The notes under the pieces were generated by a model. That model was given only the letters and a program-made list of their open reading frames with translations. It searched no databases and had not been told where the DNA came from. The position numbers and the translations under genes are program-made. Below, piece after piece: positions 28,643 through 36,044 of a stretch of 56,530 bases of DNA. This stretch comes from Roseomonas genomospecies 6 (lineage in GTDB: Bacteria > Pseudomonadota > Alphaproteobacteria > Azospirillales > Azospirillaceae), in NCBI RefSeq assembly GCF_008365375.1, contig NZ_QOKW01000035.1, positions 1 to 56,530 on the forward strand, given 5' to 3'. The first letter of the stretch is position 1; the number at the start of each line of letters is the position of its first letter.

Positions 28643-29587
28643 ATGACCCACAAGAAGCACGTCGCCGTCCTGATGGGCGGCTGGTCGGCGGAGCGCGAGG
28701 TGTCGCTGGTCAGCGGCGCCGGCGTCGCCAAGGCGCTGGAGGAGGAAGGCTACCGCGTCACCGCGGTGGACGTGCAGCGCGACCTGGAGGGGTTGATCCG
28801 CGCGCTGACCGACCCGCGCCCCGACGTGGTGTTCAACGCCCTGCACGGGCGCGGCGGCGAGGACGGCACCATCCAGGGCGTGCTGGAGTTCCTCGGCATC
28901 CCCTACACCCATTCCGGCGTGCGGGCCGCCGCGGTCGCCATGGACAAGGCGATGACCAAGGCGCTGCTCGCCTCGGTCGGCGTGCGCTCGCCCACCGGCC
29001 TCGTCCTGACGAAGGGCGAACTGACCGGCGGCGCCCACCCGATGCCCGCCCCCTACATCGTCAAGCCGGTGGACGAAGGCTCGACCGTCGGCGTCACGCT
29101 GGTGCGCGAGGGGCAGAACAGCCCGGTCGGCGACGCCTGGACCTTCGGCGAGCGCGCCCTGGTGGAGGAGTTCATCCCGGGCCGCGAGCTGACCGTCGGA
29201 GTCATGGGCGGTCTGGACGGTGATATCCGCGCCCTGGCCGTAACGGAGATCCGGTTCGAAGCACAGGTGTATGACTACACGGCTAAATACAGCGCCGGTC
29301 ACGCCGTTCATACTGTACCCGCGCAAATTCCCGAGATCATCGCGGAAGAAGCCAAAAGACTGGCCGTCCTGGCGCACCGTACCTTGGGGTGCCGCGGCGT
29401 TTCGCGCAGCGACTTCCGCTGGGATGATCGTAAAAGTGGGACCGACGGACTCTTTTTCCTCGAAATCAACAACCAGCCCGGCATGACGCCGCTGTCGCTG
29501 GTGCCTGAACAGGCCGTATCCGTGGGGATGTCCTACGGGGGTCTCGTCGCTTGGATGGTGGAGAACGCCGCATGCCAACTCGACTGA
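28643..29587 (+). CDS. ddl: D-alanine-D-alanine ligase
   Basis: ATP-grasp enzyme making D-Ala-D-Ala for MurF. N-terminal GGWSAEREVSLVSGAGVA (about residues 12-29), HGRGGEDGTIQGVLEFLGIPYTHSG (in blocks), PYIVKPVDEGSTVGVTLV for ATP binding, and the C-terminal metal/phosphate-binding FFLEINNQPGMTPLSLVP (the family more often has NTxPGMT). Length 314 aa is normal. From about 29221 to 29480 the gene has lower GC (about 55-60 % by hand count, against nearer 68 % before) and uses codons rare elsewhere here (GTA, GCA, AAA, AGA, TTG). It overlaps ftsQ by 16 bp. Confidence 0.96.
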   Translation: MTHKKHVAVLMGGWSAEREVSLVSGAGVAKALEEEGYRVTAVDVQRDLEGLIRALTDPRPDVVFNALHGRGGEDGTIQGVLEFLGIPYTHSGVRAAAVAMDKAMTKALLASVGVRSPTGLVLTKGELTGGAHPMPAPYIVKPVDEGSTVGVTLVREGQNSPVGDAWTFGERALVEEFIPGRELTVGVMGGLDGDIRALAVTEIRFEAQVYDYTAKYSAGHAVHTVPAQIPEIIAEEAKRLAVLAHRTLGCRGVSRSDFRWDDRKSGTDGLFFLEINNQPGMTPLSLVPEQAVSVGMSYGGLVAWMVENAACQLD

Positions 29588-30534
29588 GCATCGATCCGCA
29601 GTTCCGCCCCGGCTTCGGGGGCTCTGCGAACCGGGGCCGCGACGACAGGCCCGTTCCGCCGCGCGCCATGGCGAAGTCCGCCCAGAAAGGCAACCGCCGC
29701 CGCGCCTGGCCGCGCTGGACCCGTCCCGCGATCAAGGCGGCCATCCTGCTGACTCCGGTTCTGGTCGTCGCCGGCATGGCCGTTTCGGCGTGGCAGCGCG
29801 GCACCTTCGCGGAGACCACCGCGGCGCTGGAGGAGAGCCTGATCCAGGCCAGCGCGTCCGCCGGATTCGCCATCGCCGAGGTGCTGGTCGAAGGCCGGAC
29901 CGAAACCGACGGCAACTCCGTCCTACGCGCGCTGGGCGCGCAGCGCGGCGACCCGATCCTGGCCGTCACGCTGTCCGACGCCAGGGAGCGCCTGGAAAGC
30001 CTGCCCTGGGTGGCCTCGGCCTCCATCGAGCGCCACCTGCCCGACACCCTGTTCGTCCGCCTGACGGAACGGGAGCCGATGGCGATCTGGCAGCACGACC
30101 GCAAGTTCACCGTGATCGACCGCGAAGGCCGCCCGCTGGCCGACGCAGCCGATCTGGCGCGCCGCGGCAACCGGCGGATCGAGACGCTTCCGCAGGTCGT
30201 CGGCGCCAACGCGCCGATGCAGGTGCCGAAGCTGCTCGCCGCGCTCGACAACGTGCCGGCGCTGCGCGAAAAGGTGAGCGCCGCCACCTGGGTCGGCGAC
30301 CGCCGCTGGGATCTGAAGTTGAAGAACGGTGTCGTGGTGAAGCTTCCGGAAGCCCGCATGCCGTCCGCGCTGCGCCAGTTGGCGGAGCTGGACGCGGCGG
30401 GCCATGTCCTGGACCGCGACATCGTGGCCATCGACCTGCGCCAGAACGACCGCGCCGTGCTGCAGACCTCCACCACCGCCGTCCTTCCCTGGACGGAGGA
30501 GGAGAACAAGAAGAAGCCGGGCAAGAAGACGTGA
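29572..30534 (+). CDS. ftsQ: Cell division protein FtsQ
   Basis: Bitopic divisome protein. A basic cytoplasmic N-terminus of about 60 residues is followed by one membrane helix (AAILLTPVLVVAGMAVSAW). The periplasmic POTRA domain begins with IAEVLVEGRTETDGNSVLRAL, then DPILAVTLSDARERLESLPWVASASIERHLPDTLFVRLTEREP (in blocks). The FtsQ beta domain contains WVGDRRWDLKLKNGVVVKLPE. A charged Lys-rich tail closes the 320 residues. The ATG at 29572 lies inside ddl (16-bp overlap); an earlier in-frame ATG at 29551 is possible but less usual. Confidence 0.94.
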   Translation: MPTRLSIDPQFRPGFGGSANRGRDDRPVPPRAMAKSAQKGNRRRAWPRWTRPAIKAAILLTPVLVVAGMAVSAWQRGTFAETTAALEESLIQASASAGFAIAEVLVEGRTETDGNSVLRALGAQRGDPILAVTLSDARERLESLPWVASASIERHLPDTLFVRLTEREPMAIWQHDRKFTVIDREGRPLADAADLARRGNRRIETLPQVVGANAPMQVPKLLAALDNVPALREKVSAATWVGDRRWDLKLKNGVVVKLPEARMPSALRQLAELDAAGHVLDRDIVAIDLRQNDRAVLQTSTTAVLPWTEEENKKKPGKKT

Positions 30535-30544
30535 TCCCGCGCCA

Positions 30545-30573
30545 CCCCTCTTCCTGAACCCCTCTTTCTGAAA
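30545..30573. repeat. 14-bp near-perfect direct repeat upstream of ftsA
   Basis: CCCCTCTTCCTGAA and CCCCTCTTTCTGAA are adjacent with one mismatch in the short ftsQ-ftsA gap. A binding site or simple duplication; function unknown. Confidence 0.5.
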
Positions 30574-30615
30574 CGCGGACGACCGGACGCATCGAGGCCA
30601 TAGGGTTTGCTGAAC

Positions 30616-31878
30616 ATGGGCTTCAACGGGGCGAAAAAGCCAAAGCGCGCCACCCGCGGCGGGATCATCGCCGCGCTGGACGTCGGCTCGACCAAGGTGT
30701 GCTGCCTCATCGCCCGCGTCGAGGATGCGGGGGCCGTGCGCATCCTGGGGATCGGCCACCAGATCGCCACGGGCGTGCGCGCCGGCGCCATCATCGACAT
30801 GGAGGCGGCGGAGACCTCCATCGGCGCCGCCGTCCACGCGGCGGAGCAGATGGCCGGCGAGACGATCCGCGACGTGATCGTCAACGTTTCCTGCCCGATC
30901 TCCCACGGCTTCAGCGCCGAGGTCGCCGTCTCCGGCCAGGAGGTGACGGACGGCGACGTGCGCCGCGCGCTGGCCCACGCCCGCAGCCTTCAGATCGGCC
31001 CGGACCAGGCGCTGGTGCACGCGATCCCCGTGGGATTCGCGCTCGACGGCAGCCGCGGCATCCGCGACCCCAAGGGCATGTACGGCGAGCGGCTGGGCGT
31101 GCAGGCCCACGTCATCACCTCGCCCGCCGGGGCCGTGCGCAACCTCCAGACCTGCGTCGCCCGCTGTCATCTGGACATCGAGGGCACGGTGGCCAGCCCC
31201 TACGCCTCCGGTCTCGCCTGTCTGGTCGACGACGAGATGGAGATGGGCTCCGCCTGCATCGACATGGGCGGCGGCACCACGACCATCTCCGTCTTCTCGG
31301 AAGGCACGCTGGTCTGGGCGGACTGCATCCGGCTGGGCGGCAACCACGTCACGAACGACATCGCGCGCGGGCTGACCACGCCGGTCGTCCATGCGGAGCG
31401 CATGAAGACGCTGCACGGCAGCGCCATGACCAGCCCCGCCGACGAGCGCGAGATGATCGACGTCCCCCAGGTCGGCGAGGAGGAGCGCCTCGGCGCCAAC
31501 AACCTGCCGAAATCCTATCTGGTGCGCATCATCCAGCCCCGGCTGGAGGAAATCTTCGAGCATGTCCGCTCGCGGCTGGAGCATTCCGGCTACGCGAAGC
31601 TGGTCGGGCGGCGCGTCGTCCTGACGGGCGGCGCCAGCCAGTTGCCGGGCATGCGCGAACTGGCGCAGTTGATCCTGGACAAACAGGTCCGCATCGGGCG
31701 ACCGGCGCGGATCATCGGCCTGAACGAGGCGCAAGGCGGTCCGTCCTATTCGACCGCCGCGGGCCTTCTTCTCCACGCCGTGCGCAATCCGGCGGAACTT
31801 CCCGTGGCGGGCCATGAGGCTGGCTCCGGCACGGGGTTCTTCGGGCGCGTCGGCCTGTGGCTGCGGGAGAACCTTTGA
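30616..31878 (+). CDS. ftsA: Cell division protein FtsA
   Basis: Actin-fold membrane tether for FtsZ. 420 aa from the ATG at 30616; a TTG at 30607 with GAGG at good spacing would add three residues. ATP-binding phosphate-1 loop ALDVGSTKVCCLIARV (about residues 18-33). The SHS2/1C subdomain spans roughly 85-165. Phosphate-2 is CIDMGGGTTTISVFSEG, and the adenosine motif VVLTGGASQLPGM. The C-terminus FFGRVGLWLRENL is an amphipathic helix, the usual membrane-targeting sequence. Confidence 0.95.
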   Translation: MGFNGAKKPKRATRGGIIAALDVGSTKVCCLIARVEDAGAVRILGIGHQIATGVRAGAIIDMEAAETSIGAAVHAAEQMAGETIRDVIVNVSCPISHGFSAEVAVSGQEVTDGDVRRALAHARSLQIGPDQALVHAIPVGFALDGSRGIRDPKGMYGERLGVQAHVITSPAGAVRNLQTCVARCHLDIEGTVASPYASGLACLVDDEMEMGSACIDMGGGTTTISVFSEGTLVWADCIRLGGNHVTNDIARGLTTPVVHAERMKTLHGSAMTSPADEREMIDVPQVGEEERLGANNLPKSYLVRIIQPRLEEIFEHVRSRLEHSGYAKLVGRRVVLTGGASQLPGMRELAQLILDKQVRIGRPARIIGLNEAQGGPSYSTAAGLLLHAVRNPAELPVAGHEAGSGTGFFGRVGLWLRENL

Positions 31879-32002
31879 CCCGAACTTAAAAAGGCTCCCG
31901 CCGCACCACGGCATTTCCGCCTAAAAACACCACCCGGACCCAACCGGGGCGAACCCGCGACGCAAAACATCGAACCAATGAAAAGGTTGTGGAGGCCATA
32001 GA

Positions 32003-33787
32003 ATGATCAACGTGACCATCCCCAGCATCGAACCCGAACTGAAGCCCCGCATCACCGTGTTCGGTGTCGGCGGCGCCGGCGGCAACGCCGTGAACAACAT
32101 GATCAAGTCCAACCTGGAAGGTGTGGACTTCGTCGTGGGCAACACCGACGCGCAGGCCCTGAAGGGCTCGCTCTGCGAGAAGCGCGTCCAGCTCGGCACC
32201 ACCATGACCCGCGGCCTGGGCGCCGGGTCCAAGCCGGACGTTGGCCGGGCCTCCGCCGAGGAGCAGCTCGAGGAGATCATCGGTCATCTCGAAGGCGCCA
32301 ACATGGTGTTCATCACCGCCGGCATGGGCGGCGGCACGGGCACGGGTGCGGCCCCGGTCATCGCCCGCGCGGCCCGCGAACGCGGCCTGCTGACCGTCGG
32401 CGTTGTGACCAAGCCCTTCCATTTCGAGGGCGCGCACCGCATGCGGCTGGCCGAATCGGGCATCGCCGAGCTGCAGCAGTATGTCGACACGCTGATCATC
32501 ATCCCGAACCAGAACCTGTTCCGCATCGCCAACGAGAAGACGACCTTCGCGGACGCCTTCAAGATGGCCGACGACGTTCTGCATTCCGGCGTGCGCGGCG
32601 TGACCGACCTGATGGTGATGCCCGGCCTCATCAACCTGGACTTCGCCGACATCCGCTCGGTCATGACCGAGATGGGCAAGGCGATGATGGGCACCGGCGA
32701 GGCCGGCGGCGAGCGCCGCGCCATCGAGGCCGCCGAGGCCGCCATCTCCAACCCGCTGCTCGACGACGTGTCGATGAAGGGTGCCCGCGGCGTCCTCATC
32801 AACATCACCGGCGGCTACGACATGACCCTGTTCGAGGTGGACGAGGCGGCGAACCGCGTCCGCGACGAGGTCGATCCGGACGCCAACATCATCTTCGGCT
32901 CCACCTTCGACAGCTCGCTGGACGGCGTGATGCGCGTGTCGGTGGTCGCCACCGGCATCGACGCCGCGGCCATGTCCAACCCGCGCACCCTGCATCCGGT
33001 CAACCTGTCGCTGGTCTCCGACCGCAACGGCGGCGCCGGCGGCATCAAGAAGCCCGCCGGCCCGGCCGGCCTGACCCAGGCCGCCCCGGTGGCCCCGGCC
33101 TCCGCCGCCCCGGCGATTCCCGGCGCCGGCCTGGCCCAGCGCCCGATGGGCGCCCCGCAGGCCCAGCCGATCGACGTGCAGCAGCATGTCCCGGTCCAGC
33201 AGCCGGGCCCGCAATCGGCCCAGCAGCCGATCGAGCCGATGGTCCAGCATGCCCCGATGCAGCACGCGCCGCAGCACATGCACCAGCCGATGCCGATGAC
33301 CCACGACGCCATGCAGCCGGTGGAAACCGCCCCGGCCCGCAGCGTCGCCGCCGGTCCGCTGCACAGCGAGCGCCGCGACGGCCACTTCATCGCCCCGAAG
33401 GCCGCCGATCCCGGCCCGCGCCAGCCGATGAACGCCCCGCCGATGTCCAGCCAGCTCGCCGCCACCGCCCAGGCGGAGCCGGCGCCGGCCCGCAAGCCGA
33501 ACTTCCTGTTCGGTCTGGTGACCGGGCTGGCCGGCCGCAAGGCGGAACCGGCCCCGCAGCCGGCCCCGCAGCCCCAGCCGCAGCATCACCATCAGCACCA
33601 TCACCAGCCGCAGCACCAGCAGCCCCAACACCAGCAGCCGGTGATGCAGCAGCCGCCGATGGCCGCGCCGCAGCAGCAGCCGATGGCCGCCCCGCGCCCG
33701 CAGGCCATGGGCGTCGACGGCACCACCCCGAAGATCGACGAGGAAGCGCTGGACATCCCCGCCTTCCTGCGCCGTCAGGCCAACTGA
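32003..33787 (+). CDS. ftsZ: Cell division GTPase FtsZ with long Gln/His/Pro-rich linker
   Basis: Tubulin-like Z-ring protein. The globular domain is typical: ITVFGVGGAGGNAVNNMI (about residues 16-33), the tubulin signature MGGGTGTGAAPVIAR near 110, and synergy-loop residues NLDFADIRSVM. After about residue 320 comes a roughly 250-residue intrinsically disordered linker rich in Pro, Gln, Ala and Met, with a His/Gln block near residues 526-545. The protein closes with the conserved FtsA-binding peptide EEALDIPAFLRRQ. At 594 aa it is much longer than the E. coli protein (383 aa); long linkers are known in alphaproteobacteria. A strong GTGGAGG site precedes the ATG. A terminator follows at 33897. 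Confidence 0.97.
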   Translation: MINVTIPSIEPELKPRITVFGVGGAGGNAVNNMIKSNLEGVDFVVGNTDAQALKGSLCEKRVQLGTTMTRGLGAGSKPDVGRASAEEQLEEIIGHLEGANMVFITAGMGGGTGTGAAPVIARAARERGLLTVGVVTKPFHFEGAHRMRLAESGIAELQQYVDTLIIIPNQNLFRIANEKTTFADAFKMADDVLHSGVRGVTDLMVMPGLINLDFADIRSVMTEMGKAMMGTGEAGGERRAIEAAEAAISNPLLDDVSMKGARGVLINITGGYDMTLFEVDEAANRVRDEVDPDANIIFGSTFDSSLDGVMRVSVVATGIDAAAMSNPRTLHPVNLSLVSDRNGGAGGIKKPAGPAGLTQAAPVAPASAAPAIPGAGLAQRPMGAPQAQPIDVQQHVPVQQPGPQSAQQPIEPMVQHAPMQHAPQHMHQPMPMTHDAMQPVETAPARSVAAGPLHSERRDGHFIAPKAADPGPRQPMNAPPMSSQLAATAQAEPAPARKPNFLFGLVTGLAGRKAEPAPQPAPQPQPQHHHQHHHQPQHQQPQHQQPVMQQPPMAAPQQQPMAAPRPQAMGVDGTTPKIDEEALDIPAFLRRQAN

Positions 33788-33896
33788 CGCGTCAAAGAGG
33801 CTGGCCCGATTGATCTGAGGGCAACAGCAACCCGCCGGTCGCCGCCGCCTCTTTCGAAGCGGCATCGGCGGGCATCCACAACCTGTTTGACTTCAA

Positions 33897-33940
33897 CCGC
33901 CTTCGGAGCTTCGCGAGAACGCTCCGGGGGCGGTCTTTTC
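33897..33940 (+). terminator. Rho-independent terminator after ftsZ
   Basis: A 13-bp stem (33897-33909 with 33921-33933, including two G-U pairs) with an 11-nt loop, followed by TCTTTTC. It marks the end of the dcw transcript about 110 bp after the ftsZ stop. The rest of 33788-34125 holds no gene and leads into lpxC. Confidence 0.85.
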
Positions 33941-34125
33941 GCGTCCGGGGATGGGGCTCTACCGCCCTGCAACAAACGGTAACAAAGAGTGATTTGTCCT
34001 CCCCAGGGGCCAGTGATACCTAGCATATGTGGTCATAAGCGCCGACCCGCCCCGCCTCCGGCGGAGACAGGCGGCAGGTCGCGGACAGACCGCAGGAAGT
34101 CAAAGATAGAAGCGGGACAGACACC

Positions 34126-35070
34126 GTGGCTCAGAATCGCATCAAGACCGAAGGCATGCTGCAGCGTACCCTGGCGAAGCCGGTGCGTTGCTCCGGCGTC
34201 GGGCTGCATACGGGCGCGATGGTCACCCTGACGATTTCCCCGGCGGAGCCGAACACCGGCATCGTCTTCCGGCGCACCGACCTCAGCGGCCCGGCGGCCG
34301 TGATCCCCGCGCGCTGGGACCATGTGGTCGATACCAAGCTGTGCACGGTCATCGGCAACGCCCACGGCACCACCATCGGCACCGTCGAGCATCTGATGTC
34401 GGCGCTGGCCGGCTGCGGCGTGGACAACGCCCTGGTCACGCTGGACAACATCGAGGTGCCGATCATGGACGGCAGCGCCGCCCCCTTCGTGGAGGCCATC
34501 GAGCGCGTCGGCACCGTGTCCCAGAACGCGGCGCGCCGCGCCATCCGCATCCTGAAGACGGTCACCGTGACCGAGGGCAACAAGAGCGCCACCTTCACGC
34601 CCGACCATGTGACGGGCTTCAGCTTCGAGATCGACTTCGCCAGCAAGGCCATCGCCCAGCAGAGCCACGAGGTGGAGCTGGACGCCGAGACCTTCCGCGA
34701 CGAGATCAGCGCCGCCCGCACCTTCGGCTTCCTGCACGAGGTCGAGGGGCTGCGCAAGATGGGCCTCGCCCGCGGCGGCTCGCTGGACAACGCGGTCGTC
34801 ATCTCCGGCGACGAGGTTCTGAACGAAGGCGGCCTGCGCTTCGACGACGAGTTCGTGCGCCACAAGATCCTGGACGCGGTGGGCGACCTCTATCTGGCCG
34901 GTGCGCCCTTCATCGGACACTTCCACGGCGTCCGTTCGGGCCACGCCCTGAACAACCAGCTCCTGCGCGCGCTGTTCGCCGACGCGAGCGCCTGGTGCTA
35001 CGAGACCCCGCCGAGCAACGCGCTGCCGGGCGCCGTCTGGCACGAATCCGAGCAGCTCGCCGTCGCCTGA
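34126..35070 (+). CDS. lpxC: UDP-3-O-acyl-N-acetylglucosamine deacetylase LpxC
   Basis: Zinc deacetylase, committed step of lipid A synthesis. 314 aa, beginning at GTG 34126 (MAQNRIKTEGMLQRTLAK); an in-frame ATG at 34156 would give a shorter N-terminus that begins at the conserved QRTL strand. Zinc and active-site motifs: VEHLMSALAGCGVDNALV (first His), HKILDAVGDLYLAG (second His and Asp, HKxxDxxGD) and GHFHGVRSGHALNNQLL. The SGVGLHTG opening is diagnostic. It has its own terminator at 35100 and is separated from the dcw genes by one as well. Confidence 0.95.
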   Translation: MAQNRIKTEGMLQRTLAKPVRCSGVGLHTGAMVTLTISPAEPNTGIVFRRTDLSGPAAVIPARWDHVVDTKLCTVIGNAHGTTIGTVEHLMSALAGCGVDNALVTLDNIEVPIMDGSAAPFVEAIERVGTVSQNAARRAIRILKTVTVTEGNKSATFTPDHVTGFSFEIDFASKAIAQQSHEVELDAETFRDEISAARTFGFLHEVEGLRKMGLARGGSLDNAVVISGDEVLNEGGLRFDDEFVRHKILDAVGDLYLAGAPFIGHFHGVRSGHALNNQLLRALFADASAWCYETPPSNALPGAVWHESEQLAVA

Positions 35071-35099
35071 TACGCGACGTCCGGTTTCGCCTTACCCCT

Positions 35100-35133
35100 G
35101 CCCTCCCCTTCCGGGGAGGGCATTTTCGTTTTT
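35100..35133 (+). terminator. Rho-independent terminator after lpxC
   Basis: A 9-bp G/C stem (35100-35108 with 35113-35121) with a TTCC tetraloop, followed directly by ATTTTCGTTTTT. It lies 30 bp after the lpxC stop. Confidence 0.9.
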
Positions 35134-35313
35134 GCGCACTCCCCTCCCCTACCGGACTCGCGCGCGGCAAGTCTTGCGCACAGCCCCCTCCCCTTCCGGG
35201 GGAGTGGAGGGGATGATTTTTGCGAGATCGATCAAGAAACGCCATAATATTGAATTATATCAATACTTTATTATGTGTTCTTGAGATTTTATCTGAGGTG
35301 GCGCGGTGAAAAT
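35134..35313. other. Intergenic junction with an AT-rich island
   Basis: Positions 35140-35215 hold C/G-rich imperfect palindromes of the CCCCTCCCC type. They are followed at about 35235-35295 by a strikingly AT-rich stretch (TAATATTGAATTATATCAATAC and more) that is atypical for this genome. No gene. The point where gene direction changes from + to - lies in this region or the element next to it. Confidence 0.55.
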
Positions 35314-35523
35314 CCCCTCTCCCGCCCCGGGAGAGGGTGGCGCCGAAGGCGCCTCTCACGCTGGCTGAAAGCCAGCGCTGACGGCGACAGGCGGATGCCT
35401 ATGGCATCCGCTGAGAGCCGGGTGAGGGTCACGCAGGAAACGAGGCGCTTTACCTTGGCAACTCCCTCACCCTTCCCACGCCTTCGGCGCGGGCCCCTTC
35501 CCTCTTCCGGGGCGGGAGAGGGG
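35314..35523. repeat. Dispersed palindromic element, copy C: 17-bp terminal inverted repeat with four internal hairpins
   Basis: Ends 35314-35330 and 35507-35523 are perfect 17-bp inverted copies. Inside the left half are four successive perfect hairpins, each with a 3-nt loop: 35315-35337 (10 bp), 35339-35353 (6 bp), 35359-35377 (8 bp) and 35391-35411 (9 bp). The outer motif CTCTCCCG...CGGGAGAG ties it to the elements at 125 and 28515. It lies between lpxC and the minus-strand hemerythrin gene. There is no coding capacity. Confidence 0.8.
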
Positions 35524-35535
35524 CGCGAGGAAGCC

Positions 35536-35934
35536 TCACTGGCCGGCGGCGTAGGCGCCGAAGCGGGTGTCTTCCTTCAGGATGTGTTTGCCCAGCCAGT
35601 CGGCGCAGAATTCGAACACCTCGTCGCCGGTGATGGTGTCGCGCTGGGCGTGGAAGCGCTCGCGGTAGGTTTCCACGTTGCGCGTCAGCGCGTCGTGCAG
35701 GGCCTTGTGGGCGGTGAAGGTCGGGTAGTTGGCCTGCGCCATGTGCGCTTCTTCGCGTGCGAAGTGATCCTTGGTGTAGTGGATCAGCTCGTCGAGGATC
35801 GCTTCGATGACGTCGGGAGAGGCGCGGTTCTCGTCCGCGCCCAGCTTGTTGACGATGTCTACGAGAACGCGATGGTCCTCATCGAGTTCTTCGATGCCGA
35901 CGCTCATCCAGCGCGACCATTGAATGGAGTCCAT
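35536..35934 (-). CDS. Bacteriohemerythrin
   Basis: A 132-aa single-domain hemerythrin, a di-iron O2-binding protein. All seven iron ligands of the family are in place: His21, His57, Glu61 (HxxxE), His76 and His80 (HxxxH), His117 and Asp122 (HxxxxD). The N-terminal WSRWMSVGIEELDEDH is the standard opening. AAGGGGG precedes the ATG at 35934. Single-domain forms act in O2 storage, sensing or delivery; in a microaerophile these are plausible, but which applies is not visible. It lies downstream of ligA, 110 bp away. Confidence 0.93.
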   Translation of the reverse strand: MDSIQWSRWMSVGIEELDEDHRVLVDIVNKLGADENRASPDVIEAILDELIHYTKDHFAREEAHMAQANYPTFTAHKALHDALTRNVETYRERFHAQRDTITGDEVFEFCADWLGKHILKEDTRFGAYAAGQ

Positions 35935-36044
35935 GGCGATCCCCCTTCTCATTCTTATTATGGCGCTTTGTTCCTTTATGGAGCCGGCGGCGGGGGGCGT
36001 CAACGCGGCACTCAGCCGCGCCGTCCCCTCCCCGTCCGATCCCC

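Noticed and set aside
35314..35523. CRISPR array
   Set aside because: The hairpins differ in sequence from each other and there are no equal-length repeats with spacers, nor cas genes.
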